Shown: positions 52,763-63,894, counted from the stretch's first letter. The stretch is 64,000 nt of DNA from Haemophilus parainfluenzae (GCF_014931415.1 NZ_CP063121.1:372001-436000), one strand, 5' to 3'. Numbers and translations are program-made. Notes: a model not told the origin generated them from the letters alone.

Positions 52763-53482
52763 ATGTGGCTTTCTTTAGACTTTTTACAACAAAATTTATC
52801 CGATATTTATCATCTATCTGCCTGGATAAAATTATTATTTGCTGCATTATTAGGAGGAATGATTGGATTTGAGCGAGAAAGTAAGCGAAAACCAGTGGGA
52901 ATTAAAACTTGTATTATTATTGCAGTTACCACTTGCATTCTAACTACTGTATCCATTCATTCGGCCGAATATTACGCCTCTCTTTCTAACAATATCCGTA
53001 CAGACCCAATGCGGCTTGCTGCTCAAGTGATTAGTGGTATTGGTTTCATTGGCTCAGGTGTTATATTACACAAAAGCGATGATGTTGTTTCAGGTATTAC
53101 TACTGCGGCAATGATTTGGAGCTCCGCAGGCATTGGCATAACCATTGGTGCAGGATTCTATGGTGATGCCATTGCAGTAGCTTTAGTAATTTTACTCACA
53201 TTAAAATACAGCCATTATTTAAAACTTATTGTACCTAAAAAGCAGACGAATAATCGAGCAACCATTATTTTAAAAGTATTAAACAATAATATAGAACGCG
53301 TAATTAATGACCTAGAAAATCACCAATGTGATATTGATAGCATTAACATTAAAGAGCAATCGCAAAATTGTACTATATTATCAATCTCAGCAAACCTTAC
53401 TGATAGAAATTCTTATTTAGAAATTTATCAATATCTTAAAAATCTCCATGATATTCGTGATATTGAAATGAATTATGCTTAA
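52763..53482 (+). CDS. MgtC/SapB family membrane protein
   Basis: A 239-residue protein: four or five N-terminal membrane helices (to about residue 140) with [19 protein letters not shown] and [15 protein letters not shown], the MgtC signature, then a soluble C-terminal ACT-like domain. MgtC proteins influence Mg2+ or ATP homeostasis, the exact activity being disputed. The start at 52763 has AGGAAAAG upstream; a GTG at 52733 lies inside the terminator hairpin and is rejected. The link to the cassette's other genes is unclear. Confidence 0.82.
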   Translation: MWLSLDFLQQNLSDIYHLSAWIKLLFAALLGGMIGFERESKRKPVGIKTCIIIAVTTCILTTVSIHSAEYYASLSNNIRTDPMRLAAQVISGIGFIGSGVILHKSDDVVSGITTAAMIWSSAGIGITIGAGFYGDAIAVALVILLTLKYSHYLKLIVPKKQTNNRATIILKVLNNNIERVINDLENHQCDIDSINIKEQSQNCTILSISANLTDRNSYLEIYQYLKNLHDIRDIEMNYA

Positions 53483-53525
53483 TTCAAAAGCTATTAGATT
53501 AATTATTTATAAAAGAGAATATATT

Positions 53526-54575
53526 ATGAGTACATTTATTTTAACTGAACATCCACACCGTCGATTTAATCCTTTAAAAAATCAATGGGTTTTAGTCTCA
53601 CCCCATCGTGCCAAACGACCATGGCAAGGGCAACAGGAAGAAGTCATTGATGATAATAAACCAAGCTATGATCCTGAATGCTATCTCTGTCCTGGTAATA
53701 AACGTATCACTGGCGAATTGAACCCAATATATACCAAACCTTTTGTGTTCAAAAATGACTTTTCTGCTTTACTTAGTGATACCCCCTCCCATGAAAAAAA
53801 TGATGACCCTCTATTCAAAATTTCGACTACGCAAGGTGAAAGTAGAGTGATTTGCTTTTCACCTGATCACAGTAAAACACTGCCACAACTTACCATACCT
53901 GAAATCGAACTGATTATCCGAGTATGGCAAGAACAGGTTTATGAACTAAAACAACGTTATCAATGGGTTCAAATTTTTGAGAATAAAGGTGCAATAATGG
54001 GATGTTCAAATCCACACCCTCATGGTCAAATTTGGGCAAGTAATTTCTTACCAAATGAAATAATAATTGAAGATAAATACCAAGCAGAATACTATCAAAA
54101 ATATGGAACACAATTATTACTTGATTATGTAAAACGTGAATTAGAAAAAAGTGAACGCATCGTAGCTGAAACTGAGGATTGGGTAGCCGTAGTCCCTTAT
54201 TGGGCAACTTGGCCCTTTGAAACCTTATTACTTCCAAAATCGAAACAATTTAAATCGATTGAAGAATTAAACCAGACAGAACGTGAAGATTTAGCTCTTG
54301 TATTAAAAAAACTCACAACTCGTTACGATAATTTATTCAAAATAAGTTTTTCTTATTCTATGGGTTTCCACTTCGCCCCATTTAATAGTAAGGATAATTC
54401 TCATTGGCAGTTACACGCTCACTTCTATCCCCCACTTTTACGTTCAGCAACCATTCGTAAGTTTATGGTAGGCTACGAAATGCTGGCGGAAAATCAACGT
54501 GATCTAACGCCTGAACAAGCTGCTGAACGCTTGAATTCTGTAAGCGATACTAAACATTATAAAGAATATCTATAA
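53526..54575 (+). CDS. galT: Galactose-1-phosphate uridylyltransferase
   Basis: Leloir enzyme that swaps UMP between UDP-glucose and galactose-1-phosphate. The 349-residue protein matches E. coli GalT closely: histidine triad at His164-Pro-His166 in [10 protein letters not shown] (His166 nucleophile), zinc ligands CYLC, and a C-terminal [20 protein letters not shown]. The start at 53526 gives [20 protein letters not shown]. galK, galM and galE are not nearby, so this is a stand-alone copy in the cassette operon. Confidence 0.95.
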   Translation: MSTFILTEHPHRRFNPLKNQWVLVSPHRAKRPWQGQQEEVIDDNKPSYDPECYLCPGNKRITGELNPIYTKPFVFKNDFSALLSDTPSHEKNDDPLFKISTTQGESRVICFSPDHSKTLPQLTIPEIELIIRVWQEQVYELKQRYQWVQIFENKGAIMGCSNPHPHGQIWASNFLPNEIIIEDKYQAEYYQKYGTQLLLDYVKRELEKSERIVAETEDWVAVVPYWATWPFETLLLPKSKQFKSIEELNQTEREDLALVLKKLTTRYDNLFKISFSYSMGFHFAPFNSKDNSHWQLHAHFYPPLLRSATIRKFMVGYEMLAENQRDLTPEQAAERLNSVSDTKHYKEYL

Positions 54576-54577
54576 AG

Positions 54578-56638
54578 TTAGATATTACGAAAAATATTCG
54601 CTATTTTTTCAACTGCAACATCTGTATTAAATTGATTATTAAGAAAAGCAAAAAGGATTAATCCGATTTGCTTTTCAATTTTCACCAAATCAATAGCATG
54701 ACCTTTTGCATCCACATTTTCACGAACACCATTAAAATTTATTTTCTCAATTAGAGAAATCCAAGGAGACTGTCTAATCAATGCTTGATTCATTAATACA
54801 TTTTTCCTTGCCGAAACACCACCAAGACGAACATAACGTTCATGTATTTCATCATTTAAAAACCATTCAAAAAACAACCGCACTTCTTCGTATTTTTCAC
54901 ATCCTTTCACTATTGCTAAACTTCCTCCACCAATAAGAGGCATATTTCCAGGCACTGGTGCACAACCAATTGAACTCGGCATATTGTGAGATAAATGAGA
55001 ATAATGATTGGAATAAATCATTAACATTGCTGTTTCTTTTTTCTCAAAACATTCTACTGCCTTATCCCACCAACTGCCGTGTAACAATACCGCATTATCT
55101 TTTAACTCTGCTAAATTTTCTAAGACACGAAATGCAATTTCTCTACTAAATGCCGATACATCCTGTGCAAGAATTGGCTTGTTTGCTAACGAGTAATAAC
55201 GAACTAAGAATTCAAGTGCTAGAATCTCAGGATTATCAATTAATGCTGTTCCATAACGAATAGGTGACTTAAGCATAAGATTATGGTCAAAAAAACGTGC
55301 AATACGATTAAACTCCTCGAATGTTCTTGGAGGCATTAAATCAGTCTTATATTGTTCATAAAAAAGCCGCTGCGTAATCATATCGTCAAAAATGGCTTTA
55401 TGATAAAATAGAACCTGAATACTCGGATCAAATGGAATTGCATAGAGCTGGTCATTAACCAAACAAAATCGTTTAATCAAATTATTAGAATAGTGAGAAG
55501 CTAGTTCTTCTTGCTGAATAAAATTAAATGGTTGAAGATAACTGGCCAATAGCGGTAAACGCTCCATATCAAGACGCACAATATCATATTGTTTAGCTTG
55601 TTTTGGATTCGTCAAAACTTCGGAAATACTGACAAAAGGTACTGTATCAATCTGTACTTGAATACCTGTTTGCCGTTTAAAATGTGGGAGTATTTTCTTT
55701 AACGCCTCAATAGAAGGGCTCGATATTGCTAAAATACGCAATGAACTATGCAATATATCTGATTTTTTAAATAAAAACCCCTTATCTTGATAAAATAACT
55801 CAAGGCATTCACCTTCTATAATATGAATAATGTTCCTAACAATAAAATCATAACTAATATAATAGGAAATGAACCTCTCATCATGACTAAATTGATGATT
55901 AATCGTATAAATTTTTGGAGGGGATTGATTACAAAAGTAAAATGCATTATAAATCTCTTCAGCATGCAAAATATTTAGCGTAACAATTGAAGAAAGATGC
56001 TCATCCTCAATAAATTTCACAACTTCAAATGGATGTTTTAAAAAACAATAAACTAATTCAACAGCTTCTTTTATTTTATACTTTTGATTTGAAACAATAC
56101 CAATTCGCTTATCTCCATTTCCTTTAGCTTCCTTAACAACATTAGTTAGAATAGATTCATAATCAAGCCCAAGATAATATTTGGCATTTCTTATCTCTCT
56201 ATAAAGAAAGATAATTTTAACTAATTCAATATCAAAATATTGCTTATATTCATTTGCATCAGATAAACAAGATACAACAATCACAAATGTAGTATTCTCA
56301 CCTGAAATTTTCTCGAGAAACAAACGCTCTTTACTTGGATTATTATCAGTTAAATAAAGATTTAATTGATAACCCTTCTGAGAAAAATACCCTTCTAAAG
56401 ATTCATAAAGTAAATAATATTCAGGTGATGAGATAGAAGGAAATATAACTGCAATCTGATTACTTCCGCCAGACTTTAAAAAACTAGCTTGAATATTTTT
56501 CTGATAACCCAGTTTTTTTATTGCATCGTTTACCAAATTAATTTTTTCCAAACTGACGTTATGCTTTTTGTTTAGCACATTGGAAACAGTACCTAACGAC
56601 ACTCCAGCTTCTTTCGCTATATCTTTTATCGTCGCCAT
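54578..56638 (-). CDS. LacI-type repressor fused to an ABC-type solute-binding domain
   Basis: A 686-residue protein without signal peptide. Residues 1-60 are a LacI helix-turn-helix and hinge (TIKDIAKEAGVSLGTVSNVL). Residues about 60-290 resemble a degenerate periplasmic-binding-like effector domain. From about 300 to 640 is a family-1 extracellular solute-binding fold (RILAISSPSIEALKKILPHF, IPFDPSIQVLFYHKAIFDD, GGGSLAIVKGCEKYEEVRLF). It is therefore probably a cytoplasmic regulator with two potential ligand-binding modules. It is convergent with galT (stops 2 bp apart) and likely binds the TGAAACGTTTCA operators. Confidence 0.87.
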   Translation of the reverse strand: MATIKDIAKEAGVSLGTVSNVLNKKHNVSLEKINLVNDAIKKLGYQKNIQASFLKSGGSNQIAVIFPSISSPEYYLLYESLEGYFSQKGYQLNLYLTDNNPSKERLFLEKISGENTTFVIVVSCLSDANEYKQYFDIELVKIIFLYREIRNAKYYLGLDYESILTNVVKEAKGNGDKRIGIVSNQKYKIKEAVELVYCFLKHPFEVVKFIEDEHLSSIVTLNILHAEEIYNAFYFCNQSPPKIYTINHQFSHDERFISYYISYDFIVRNIIHIIEGECLELFYQDKGFLFKKSDILHSSLRILAISSPSIEALKKILPHFKRQTGIQVQIDTVPFVSISEVLTNPKQAKQYDIVRLDMERLPLLASYLQPFNFIQQEELASHYSNNLIKRFCLVNDQLYAIPFDPSIQVLFYHKAIFDDMITQRLFYEQYKTDLMPPRTFEEFNRIARFFDHNLMLKSPIRYGTALIDNPEILALEFLVRYYSLANKPILAQDVSAFSREIAFRVLENLAELKDNAVLLHGSWWDKAVECFEKKETAMLMIYSNHYSHLSHNMPSSIGCAPVPGNMPLIGGGSLAIVKGCEKYEEVRLFFEWFLNDEIHERYVRLGGVSARKNVLMNQALIRQSPWISLIEKINFNGVRENVDAKGHAIDLVKIEKQIGLILFAFLNNQFNTDVAVEKIANIFRNI

Positions 56639-56931
56639 AATTCTCTACTCCTGATTGTTTAACTTGTATTGTAGGGGATCAAGTCATAAAAATCATCAAC
56701 GCTTTCAGAATTTGGATATGAATGAAATCTAAGTAGTACAAGTAGTATTCTAGTCAAAGGCTAATCCTTTCTGCTAAACACCTAATAAATATGATTTTGG
56801 CATGCCGTTTGCTCAACTATATAGTTATACAACTGAATAAAAAATATCGCTCAATATAACTGCACTTTTAAAGATTCTATGATAATTTCCTTCTACTAAT
56901 ATCATATAAAACTTATATCCTTATGATAAAA
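56639..56931. other. Upstream region of the LacI-type regulator gene
   Basis: No gene seen. It must hold the regulator's promoter on the minus strand. A perfect 12-bp palindrome AACTATATAGTT lies at 56815-56826. I see no clear copy of the TGAAACGTTTCA operator, so direct autoregulation by that motif is not supported. Confidence 0.45.
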
Positions 56932-56990
56932 AACAAAAAAGGGAGCTTTCGCTCCCTTTTACATTATGTTCCTAACAATCAAAAATATAA
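56932..56990. repeat. 59-bp direct repeat, copy B (contains the peroxiredoxin-gene terminator)
   Basis: Same sequence as 50388-50446 with one mismatch. On the minus strand the hairpin GGGAGC-GAAA-GCTCCC followed by TTTTTT serves the peroxiredoxin-glutaredoxin gene. Confidence 0.9.
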
Positions 56991-57011
56991 AAAATTCCTA
57001 CCTGCAATCAA

Positions 57012-57737
57012 TTATGCAAAATATTTTTCTAAATCGTCGCTACCACCGATGTGTTTACCACCAATGAATACTTGTGGCACAGTTGAGCGACCAGAAACTG
57101 CACGTACACTCACGATTGTTGCATCGTGACCTAATACGATTTCTTCAAAGCTTAAACCTTTATCGCGTAAAAGTTGTTTTGCTTTCGCACAATATGGGCA
57201 ACCAGGTTTAGTGAAGATTGAAATTGATTCTTGCACTTGGTAATTTGGTGCAATGTATTTCAACATGGTATCTGCATCTGATACTTTAAATGGATCGCCT
57301 GGTTCATTTGGTTCAATAAACATTTTTTCAACTACGCCATTTTTCACAAGCATAGAATAACGCCAAGAACGTTTACCAAAACCTAAATCATCTTTTCCAA
57401 CTAACATGCCCATACCCTCAGTGAAGGTACCGTTACCATCTGGAATGAATTTTACGTTATGTGCTTCTTCAGCTTCTTTCCACGCATTCATCACAAACGT
57501 ATCATTTACTGATACAACTAAAATATCATCTACACCATGTTGTTTGAAAACAGGTGCAAGCTCGTTATAACGTGGTAAGTGAGAAGATGAACAAGTTGGC
57601 GTGAAAGCACCTGGTAATGAGAAAACAACAACTGTTTTGTTATCAAATAATTCAGATGTAGTCACATCAACCCATTGATCACCTTGACGAGTACGAAATG
57701 TAACTTGTGGGACTTTTTTTCCTTCCATATTAGACAT
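57012..57737 (-). CDS. Hybrid peroxiredoxin-glutaredoxin (Prx5-Grx fusion)
   Basis: Peroxide-reducing enzyme that carries its own glutaredoxin reductant, known from Haemophilus as PGdx. The 241-residue protein has a Prx5 domain (about 1-165) with the peroxidatic Cys49 in [14 protein letters not shown], then a glutaredoxin domain (about 170-241) with CPYC and [14 protein letters not shown]. Divergent from oxyR with a candidate OxyR site between them. Confidence 0.95.
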   Translation of the reverse strand: MSNMEGKKVPQVTFRTRQGDQWVDVTTSELFDNKTVVVFSLPGAFTPTCSSSHLPRYNELAPVFKQHGVDDILVVSVNDTFVMNAWKEAEEAHNVKFIPDGNGTFTEGMGMLVGKDDLGFGKRSWRYSMLVKNGVVEKMFIEPNEPGDPFKVSDADTMLKYIAPNYQVQESISIFTKPGCPYCAKAKQLLRDKGLSFEEIVLGHDATIVSVRAVSGRSTVPQVFIGGKHIGGSDDLEKYFA

Positions 57738-57808
57738 AATGTGTCTCCTCTGTTAGTTAAATGAATTTGCCTTAAAAACTTGATAGGCATTATAGAAAGT
57801 TTTGTGAT

Positions 57809-57823
57809 ATAGTTACAATCAAT
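57809..57823. promoter_or_regulatory. Candidate OxyR half-site between the peroxiredoxin gene and oxyR
   Basis: ATAGTTACAATCAAT fits the OxyR half-site pattern ATAGNTNNNANCNAT at every fixed position. The neighbouring half-site expected 7 bp further on is weak. Confidence 0.45.
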
Positions 57824-57868
57824 TAATTCTATCCTTTTAATTGACATATTCTATAAAGTGAGAACCCT

Positions 57869-58774
57869 ATGAATATTCGTGATTTAGAATACTTAGTTGC
57901 CCTTTCTGAATTCAAACATTTCCGTCGAGCGGCGGATTCTTGCAATGTTAGCCAACCCACTTTAAGTGGCCAAATCCGCAAACTCGAAGATGAGTTAGGC
58001 ATTATTTTACTTGAACGTACGAGCCGTAAAGTGCTCTTCACGCAATCGGGCATGTTACTTGTGGAACAAGCTCGCACTGTATTACGTGAAGTAAAATTAC
58101 TTAAAGAAATGGCTAGCAATCAAGGTAAAGAAATGACGGGGCCATTACACATTGGACTCATCCCAACTGTTGGTCCTTATCTACTACCTTACATTGTACC
58201 AACATTGAAAGAAACTTTCCCTGATCTTGAAGTATTTCTTTACGAAGCTCAAACCCATCAATTATTAGAACAATTAGAAACGGGCCGCCTAGATTGTGCG
58301 ATTGTCGCTCGCGTACCCGAAACTGAAGCGTTTATCGAAGTGCCTATTTTTGATGAAAAAATGTTACTCGCTGTATCCGACCAACATCCTTGGGCTTCAG
58401 AAAGTAAAATTGCCATGAATACCTTAAAAGGGCAAGAAATGCTTATGTTGGATGATGGGCATTGCTTACGTAATCAAGCACTCGATTATTGTTTTACGGC
58501 CGGTGCTAAAGAAGACTCTCACTTCCAAGCCACTAGCCTTGAAACGTTGCGTAATATGGTGGCAGCTAATGCAGGCATCACCTTTATGCCAGAACTTGCT
58601 GTATTAAATGAAGGCACACGTGCAGGTGTAAAATATATTCCTTGCCATTCGCCAGAACCGTCTCGTACTATTGCGCTTGTTTACCGCCCAGGTTCACCGT
58701 TACGTAATCGTTACGAACGCGTTGCAAATGCAATCAGCGAACAAGTTAAATCGATTTTAGCGAATAAAAAATAA
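57869..58774 (+). CDS. oxyR: Hydrogen-peroxide sensor regulator OxyR
   Basis: LysR-type activator of antioxidant genes. The 301-residue protein has the N-terminal winged helix (MNIRDLEYLVALSEFKHFRR) and the redox pair Cys199 and Cys208 in DGHCLRNQALDYC, identical in spacing to E. coli. Divergent from the peroxiredoxin-glutaredoxin gene, its probable target. Confidence 0.97.
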   Translation: MNIRDLEYLVALSEFKHFRRAADSCNVSQPTLSGQIRKLEDELGIILLERTSRKVLFTQSGMLLVEQARTVLREVKLLKEMASNQGKEMTGPLHIGLIPTVGPYLLPYIVPTLKETFPDLEVFLYEAQTHQLLEQLETGRLDCAIVARVPETEAFIEVPIFDEKMLLAVSDQHPWASESKIAMNTLKGQEMLMLDDGHCLRNQALDYCFTAGAKEDSHFQATSLETLRNMVAANAGITFMPELAVLNEGTRAGVKYIPCHSPEPSRTIALVYRPGSPLRNRYERVANAISEQVKSILANKK

Positions 58775-58799
58775 TTTATCATAAGCTGAGGAAAACCAA

Positions 58800-59423
58800 A
58801 TGGCTGGTGTTCGAGCAATTCAAAAAGAAAAAACCCGTCGGGCCTTAATTGATGCCGCATTCAATCAGTTGAGTGCAGAAAAAAGCTTTTCTAATTTAAG
58901 CTTACGTGAAGTTGCGCGCGAAGCGGGCATTGCACCAACTTCTTTCTATCGCCACTTTAGCGATATGGATGAGCTCGGATTAGAAATGGTAGATGAAGCA
59001 GGTTTAACCCTCCGTCAATTAATGCGCCAAGCGCGTAAACGCATTGATGCCGGCGGCAGTGTCATCCGTGTTTCTGTTGAAACCTTTTTTGAATTTATCA
59101 CTCACAGCACCAACGTGTTCCGTTTGCTCTTACGTGAAAGTTCGGGCACATCTCAAGCTTTCCGTACCGCAGCTGCCCGCGAAATCAAACACTTTGTCGA
59201 TGAATTGGCCGAATATATTGCGAAGAAAAATCACTACTCTCAATATGTCTCTTATGTTCAGGCAGAAGGCATGGTAACCATCGTTTTCACGGCAGGCTCC
59301 AATGCCTTAGATATGACTAAGGCTGAACAAGACTTGCTAAAAGAGCGTGTTATCTTACAACTTCGTATGCTTGCCAAAGGTGGCGACTTCGCTGCCCATA
59401 AAGAAAAAATGATGCGAAAATAG
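58800..59423 (+). CDS. fabR: Fatty-acid biosynthesis repressor FabR
   Basis: TetR-family repressor of unsaturated fatty-acid genes. The 207-residue protein has the helix-turn-helix [20 protein letters not shown] and the FabR-typical C-terminal domain. It lies 25 bp after oxyR. Confidence 0.9.
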   Translation: MAGVRAIQKEKTRRALIDAAFNQLSAEKSFSNLSLREVAREAGIAPTSFYRHFSDMDELGLEMVDEAGLTLRQLMRQARKRIDAGGSVIRVSVETFFEFITHSTNVFRLLLRESSGTSQAFRTAAAREIKHFVDELAEYIAKKNHYSQYVSYVQAEGMVTIVFTAGSNALDMTKAEQDLLKERVILQLRMLAKGGDFAAHKEKMMRK

Positions 59424-59447
59424 ACCGCACTTTTCGACTAAAACAAA

Positions 59448-59475
59448 ACACCCGCATCTCTGCGGGTGTTGCTTT
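59448..59475. terminator. Terminator between fabR and hel
   Basis: ACACCCGCA, loop TCTC, TGCGGGTGT: a perfect 9-bp stem, with TTGCTTTATTT on the plus side and an A/T-rich run on the other. Confidence 0.75.
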
Positions 59476-59490
59476 ATTTAAAACAGGAGA

Positions 59491-60324
<834 letters not shown>

Positions 60325-60342
60325 TTAAAAAGTCATAATGAC

Positions 60343-60425
60343 AGGCAAAAGTATAACAAGCCTATTTGGGCAGTGACTATGGGTTTATCAAACTTTATAA
60401 CTAATTTGTGAGATAGATCACATTT
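60343..60425 (-). promoter_or_regulatory. hel promoter region with CRP site
   Basis: TGTGAGATAGATCACA (60407-60422) is a perfect TGTGA-N6-TCACA palindrome. A minus-strand TATACT at 60354-60349 gives a start near 60343, with the site near -71.5. The adjacent ftsB is on the other strand, about 138 bp away. Confidence 0.55.
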
Positions 60426-60559
60426 TTCATTTTGAAGCTATCTAACAAACCCAATGAGATCATTTCAAAATCATCTTATTTTTTAACCGCACTTTTTCAT
60501 CGCATTTCGCTGTATTTCACGGTAAACTATCCATAGTTTTCAGAAATAATAGGTAATTT

Positions 60560-60838
60560 ATGCGTCTTTTCATTGGAATTTTAGTGGGTATTCTCGTGCT
60601 ATTTCAGTACGATCTTTGGTTTGGTAAAAACGGCTATTTTGACTACAAAGATGTCGAAGCTCAAATCAAAGAGAATAAAGCTGAAAATGAAAAGCTCTCA
60701 CAAAGAAATCAAATGATTTCCGCCGAAATTCAAGGATTAACAAAAGGCTTTGAATCTATTGAAGAGCGTGCACGCATGAGTCATGATATGGTCAAACCAA
60801 ACGAAGTGTTCTATCACATCGTCAAAGAGCATAAATAA
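60560..60838 (+). CDS. ftsB: Cell division protein FtsB
   Basis: Small bitopic divisome protein partnering FtsL and FtsQ. The 92-residue protein has an N-terminal membrane helix (about 3-19) and a coiled coil (about 28-65), then [20 protein letters not shown], the conserved end. It shares one base with ispD (TAATG), as in many gamma-proteobacteria. Confidence 0.94.
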   Translation: MRLFIGILVGILVLFQYDLWFGKNGYFDYKDVEAQIKENKAENEKLSQRNQMISAEIQGLTKGFESIEERARMSHDMVKPNEVFYHIVKEHK

Positions 60839-61521
60839 TGAACCGCGAAATTATTGCCGTCATTCCTGCTGCGGGTGTTGGAAGCCGTATGCAAGCAAAC
60901 AAACCGAAGCAATATCTGAAAATCCTAGACAAGACGATTCTGGAACATACGCTCTCAGTCATTCTATCCCATCCTGCAATCAATCACGTTATCCTTGCGG
61001 TGGGGAAAAATGATCCCTATCTTTCTGAAATTACCTCATTCCCTCATCAAAACATCACCCTCGTTGAAGGTGGTGAAACACGAGCTGAGTCAGTTCTAAA
61101 TGGACTTAACGCGATCAAAAATGACCATGCTTGGGTGTTGGTGCATGATGCAGCCAGACCTTGTTTAACACATCAAGATTTAGATAAATTACTCCAAACC
61201 AATGATGAACAAGGCGCTATTTTGGCCATTCCTGCAGTAGATACGATTAAACGCGCGAATAAACAACAAAATATTATTAAAACAGAAGATCGCTCAGAAC
61301 TTTGGCTTGCTCAGACGCCTCAATTTTTCCGTTGCGATCTATTAAGAAATGCACTTAAACAGGGGCTTTCTCAAGGCGCTAATATTACAGATGAAGCCTC
61401 TGCGATGGAACTTGCCGGATTTCAACCGCACTTAGTCGCAGGACGAAGTGATAATATTAAAGTCACGCGTCCAGAAGATTTAGCTTTAGCCGAATTTTAT
61501 TTAACAAGGAAAATTCTATGA
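60838..61521 (+). CDS. ispD: 2-C-methyl-D-erythritol 4-phosphate cytidylyltransferase
   Basis: Third step of the MEP isoprenoid pathway. The 227-residue protein has the CTP loop [26 protein letters not shown] and the C-terminal [18 protein letters not shown]. It overlaps ispF by four bases (ATGA). Confidence 0.97.
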   Translation: MNREIIAVIPAAGVGSRMQANKPKQYLKILDKTILEHTLSVILSHPAINHVILAVGKNDPYLSEITSFPHQNITLVEGGETRAESVLNGLNAIKNDHAWVLVHDAARPCLTHQDLDKLLQTNDEQGAILAIPAVDTIKRANKQQNIIKTEDRSELWLAQTPQFFRCDLLRNALKQGLSQGANITDEASAMELAGFQPHLVAGRSDNIKVTRPEDLALAEFYLTRKIL

Positions 61522-61994
61522 TACGAATTGGACATGGGTTTGATGTTCATGCCTTTGGTGAAGACCGCCCTTTAATTATTGGTGGCGTTGAAGTGCCTTA
61601 CCATACTGGGTTTATTGCCCATTCTGATGGTGATGTCGCCTTACATGCTTTAACGGATGCCTTATTAGGTGCAGCAGCATTAGGTGATATTGGTAAACTC
61701 TTCCCTGATACCGATATGCAATATAAAAATGCAGATAGCCGTGTTTTATTACGAGAAGCATTCCGCCAAGTACAAGCAAAAGGCTATAAGGTCGGTAATG
61801 TGGATGTAACCATTATTGCTCAAGCCCCTAAAATGCGTCCTCATATCGATGCAATGCGAGCGAAGATTGCAGAAGATTTACATTGTGATATTGAGCAAGT
61901 CAACGTGAAAGCAACCACAACAGAAAAACTTGGCTTTACAGGTCGAAGTGAAGGCATTGCTTGCGAGGCTGTCGCATTATTATTAAAAGCTTAA
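61518..61994 (+). CDS. ispF: 2-C-methyl-D-erythritol 2,4-cyclodiphosphate synthase
   Basis: Fifth step of the MEP pathway. The 158-residue protein has zinc ligands Asp9 and His11 in GHGFDVHAF and His43 in the [19 protein letters not shown] stretch; the C-terminal [18 protein letters not shown] is typical. It ends the ftsB-ispD-ispF unit. Confidence 0.97.
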   Translation: MIRIGHGFDVHAFGEDRPLIIGGVEVPYHTGFIAHSDGDVALHALTDALLGAAALGDIGKLFPDTDMQYKNADSRVLLREAFRQVQAKGYKVGNVDVTIIAQAPKMRPHIDAMRAKIAEDLHCDIEQVNVKATTTEKLGFTGRSEGIACEAVALLLKA

Positions 61995-62008
61995 ATTTTA
62001 GGTAAAAG

Positions 62009-62038
62009 AAAAGGTTGGTAAAATACCAACCTTTTTTA
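62009..62038. terminator. Bidirectional terminator (ispF/mscL)
   Basis: AAAAGGTTGGTA, loop AAA, TACCAACCTTTT then more T: perfect 12-bp stem between convergent genes. Confidence 0.85.
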
Positions 62039-62052
62039 TTTGAATTAAATTC

Positions 62053-62439
62053 TTATTGTTTTTTTAATAAATCGCGAATTTCAGTAAGTAATTCTTCTTG
62101 TGAAGGACCTTTTACTTCTTCTACTGGTTTTTTCACTTTGTTGATACCTTTGATCATCATGAAGATTGCAAATGCAATGATGATGAAATCAAAAACGTTT
62201 TGAATAAATACACCGTAGTTTAAGGTTACTGCTGGAGTTTCACCTACAGCTTGAGCTAACGTGATTTTCAAATCTTTGAAATCCACGCCACCTGTTAAAA
62301 TACCTAATACAGGCATTACTACGTCACCGACAAGTGAACTTACGATTTTACCAAAAGCACCACCGATGATCACACCGACTGCCATATCTACTACGTTGCC
62401 GCGCATTGCGAATTCGCGGAATTCTTTAAGAAAGCTCAT
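62053..62439 (-). CDS. mscL: Large-conductance mechanosensitive channel MscL
   Basis: Emergency osmotic release valve of the inner membrane. The 128-residue protein has [20 protein letters not shown], the pore-lining first helix and a C-terminal amphipathic helix ([15 protein letters not shown]). Downstream of trkA on the same strand. Confidence 0.97.
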   Translation of the reverse strand: MSFLKEFREFAMRGNVVDMAVGVIIGGAFGKIVSSLVGDVVMPVLGILTGGVDFKDLKITLAQAVGETPAVTLNYGVFIQNVFDFIIIAFAIFMMIKGINKVKKPVEEVKGPSQEELLTEIRDLLKKQ

Positions 62440-62517
62440 AAAATTTCCTTTTGTGTTGGTTTAAAAAATTAAAAGAGTGCGTATTATAGGTTTTCAGATT
62501 AAAAAGTAAACTGTTAT

Positions 62518-63894
62518 TTAAATAAAAAATGCACTTGGTTGGAATAATTTTTCAATTTCTAACACAGATTTCTTGTCATTAATATAAACAATCACATTAT
62601 CGCCTTCTTCAATAACAACCTGACGACGAGCAATGATTACTTCATTTTTACGTAAAATTGCCGCAATCATCGCTCCAACTGGAAGCTTAATATCGCCAAT
62701 TTGTCTTCCAACCACATTGGATGTTGTCGCATCGCCATGCACAACAAGTTCAATGGCTTCCGCGGTACCATGACGCAAAGAGGCCACATTTTTGATATCC
62801 CCTTTACGCACATGTCCTAATAAAGCGGATATTGTTGCTTGTTGTGGTGAAACCGCAATATCAATGGTTCCACCTTGAATCAAATTGATATATGCCATGC
62901 GTTGAATAAGCACCATGGCTTTTTTAGCCCCTAGGCGTTTTGCTAGTAACGCCGACATAATATTGGCTTCATCATCCGCACTTAGAGATAAAAAGACATC
63001 AACGCTCTCAATATGCTCTTCAAAAAGTAAATTTTGGTCAGAAGCATCACCATGGAAAACCAGGGTTTTAGAGAGTCTTTCAGCTAAAACTTTCGCTTTT
63101 TCTCCATCGCGCTCAATGAGTTTTACTTGATACTTATCTTCTAACTGTTTTGCCACACCTGAGGCAATATTCCCGCTGCCAACGATCATGATACGTTTGT
63201 AGGTTTTCTCAAGGCGTTGCAACTCACTCATCACCGCTTTAATGTGTTCTGTCGCACAAATAAAGGTAATTTCATCGCCCGCCTCAATAATGGTCGAACC
63301 TTGCGGACGAATTAATCTATCATTACGTAAAATCGAAATGATTCGGCAATCAATGTGTGGCATATGCTCTTTAAAAGCGGATAACGCATAACCTACTAAA
63401 GGACCACCGTAATAAGCTTTTACAACCACAATGCTAATTCGATTATTGGCAAAATGCGCCACTTGTAAGGCACCTGGATAAGCAATTAAACGTGTAATCT
63501 CATCTGTAACTAAATTCTCTGGCGAAATCAGATGATCGATTGGTACGTTTTCATCATTAAATAATTTATCTTTCTCACGCAAATATTCCGCATTACGAAT
63601 ACGTGCAATACGTGTTGGGGTATTAAAAAGCGTGTATCCCAACTGGCAAGCAATCATATTGATTTCATCTGATGCTGTTACGGCAACCATTAAGTCTGCA
63701 TCAGCGGCTCCTGCATCACGCAAAATCTTGGGTGAAGAAGGGGAACCTTTAACCACGCGTAAATCATGCTTATCTTGCAAATTCTGCAAATGTTGAGATT
63801 CATTATCGACTAGCGTGATATCGTTATCTTCACTCACTAAATTTGCCGCAAGTGTTGTGCCGACTTGCCCTGCACCTAAGATGATTATTTTCAT
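62518..63894 (-). CDS. trkA: Trk potassium uptake regulatory subunit TrkA
   Basis: Peripheral NAD-binding protein that gates Trk K+ channels. The 458-residue protein has two RCK modules, each with a dinucleotide fold: [16 protein letters not shown] at the start and [17 protein letters not shown] near residue 233. Its ATG overlaps the preceding gene by four bases (ATGA). Next to mscL, both concerned with ionic and osmotic balance. Confidence 0.97.
   Translation of the reverse strand: MKIIILGAGQVGTTLAANLVSEDNDITLVDNESQHLQNLQDKHDLRVVKGSPSSPKILRDAGAADADLMVAVTASDEINMIACQLGYTLFNTPTRIARIRNAEYLREKDKLFNDENVPIDHLISPENLVTDEITRLIAYPGALQVAHFANNRISIVVVKAYYGGPLVGYALSAFKEHMPHIDCRIISILRNDRLIRPQGSTIIEAGDEITFICATEHIKAVMSELQRLEKTYKRIMIVGSGNIASGVAKQLEDKYQVKLIERDGEKAKVLAERLSKTLVFHGDASDQNLLFEEHIESVDVFLSLSADDEANIMSALLAKRLGAKKAMVLIQRMAYINLIQGGTIDIAVSPQQATISALLGHVRKGDIKNVASLRHGTAEAIELVVHGDATTSNVVGRQIGDIKLPVGAMIAAILRKNEVIIARRQVVIEEGDNVIVYINDKKSVLEIEKLFQPSAFFI

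Noticed and set aside
50388..56990. The cassette as an IS or transposon composite
   Set aside because: The flanking repeats are direct, contain only a terminator, and no transposase or integrase gene is present, so a classical mobile element is not supported.
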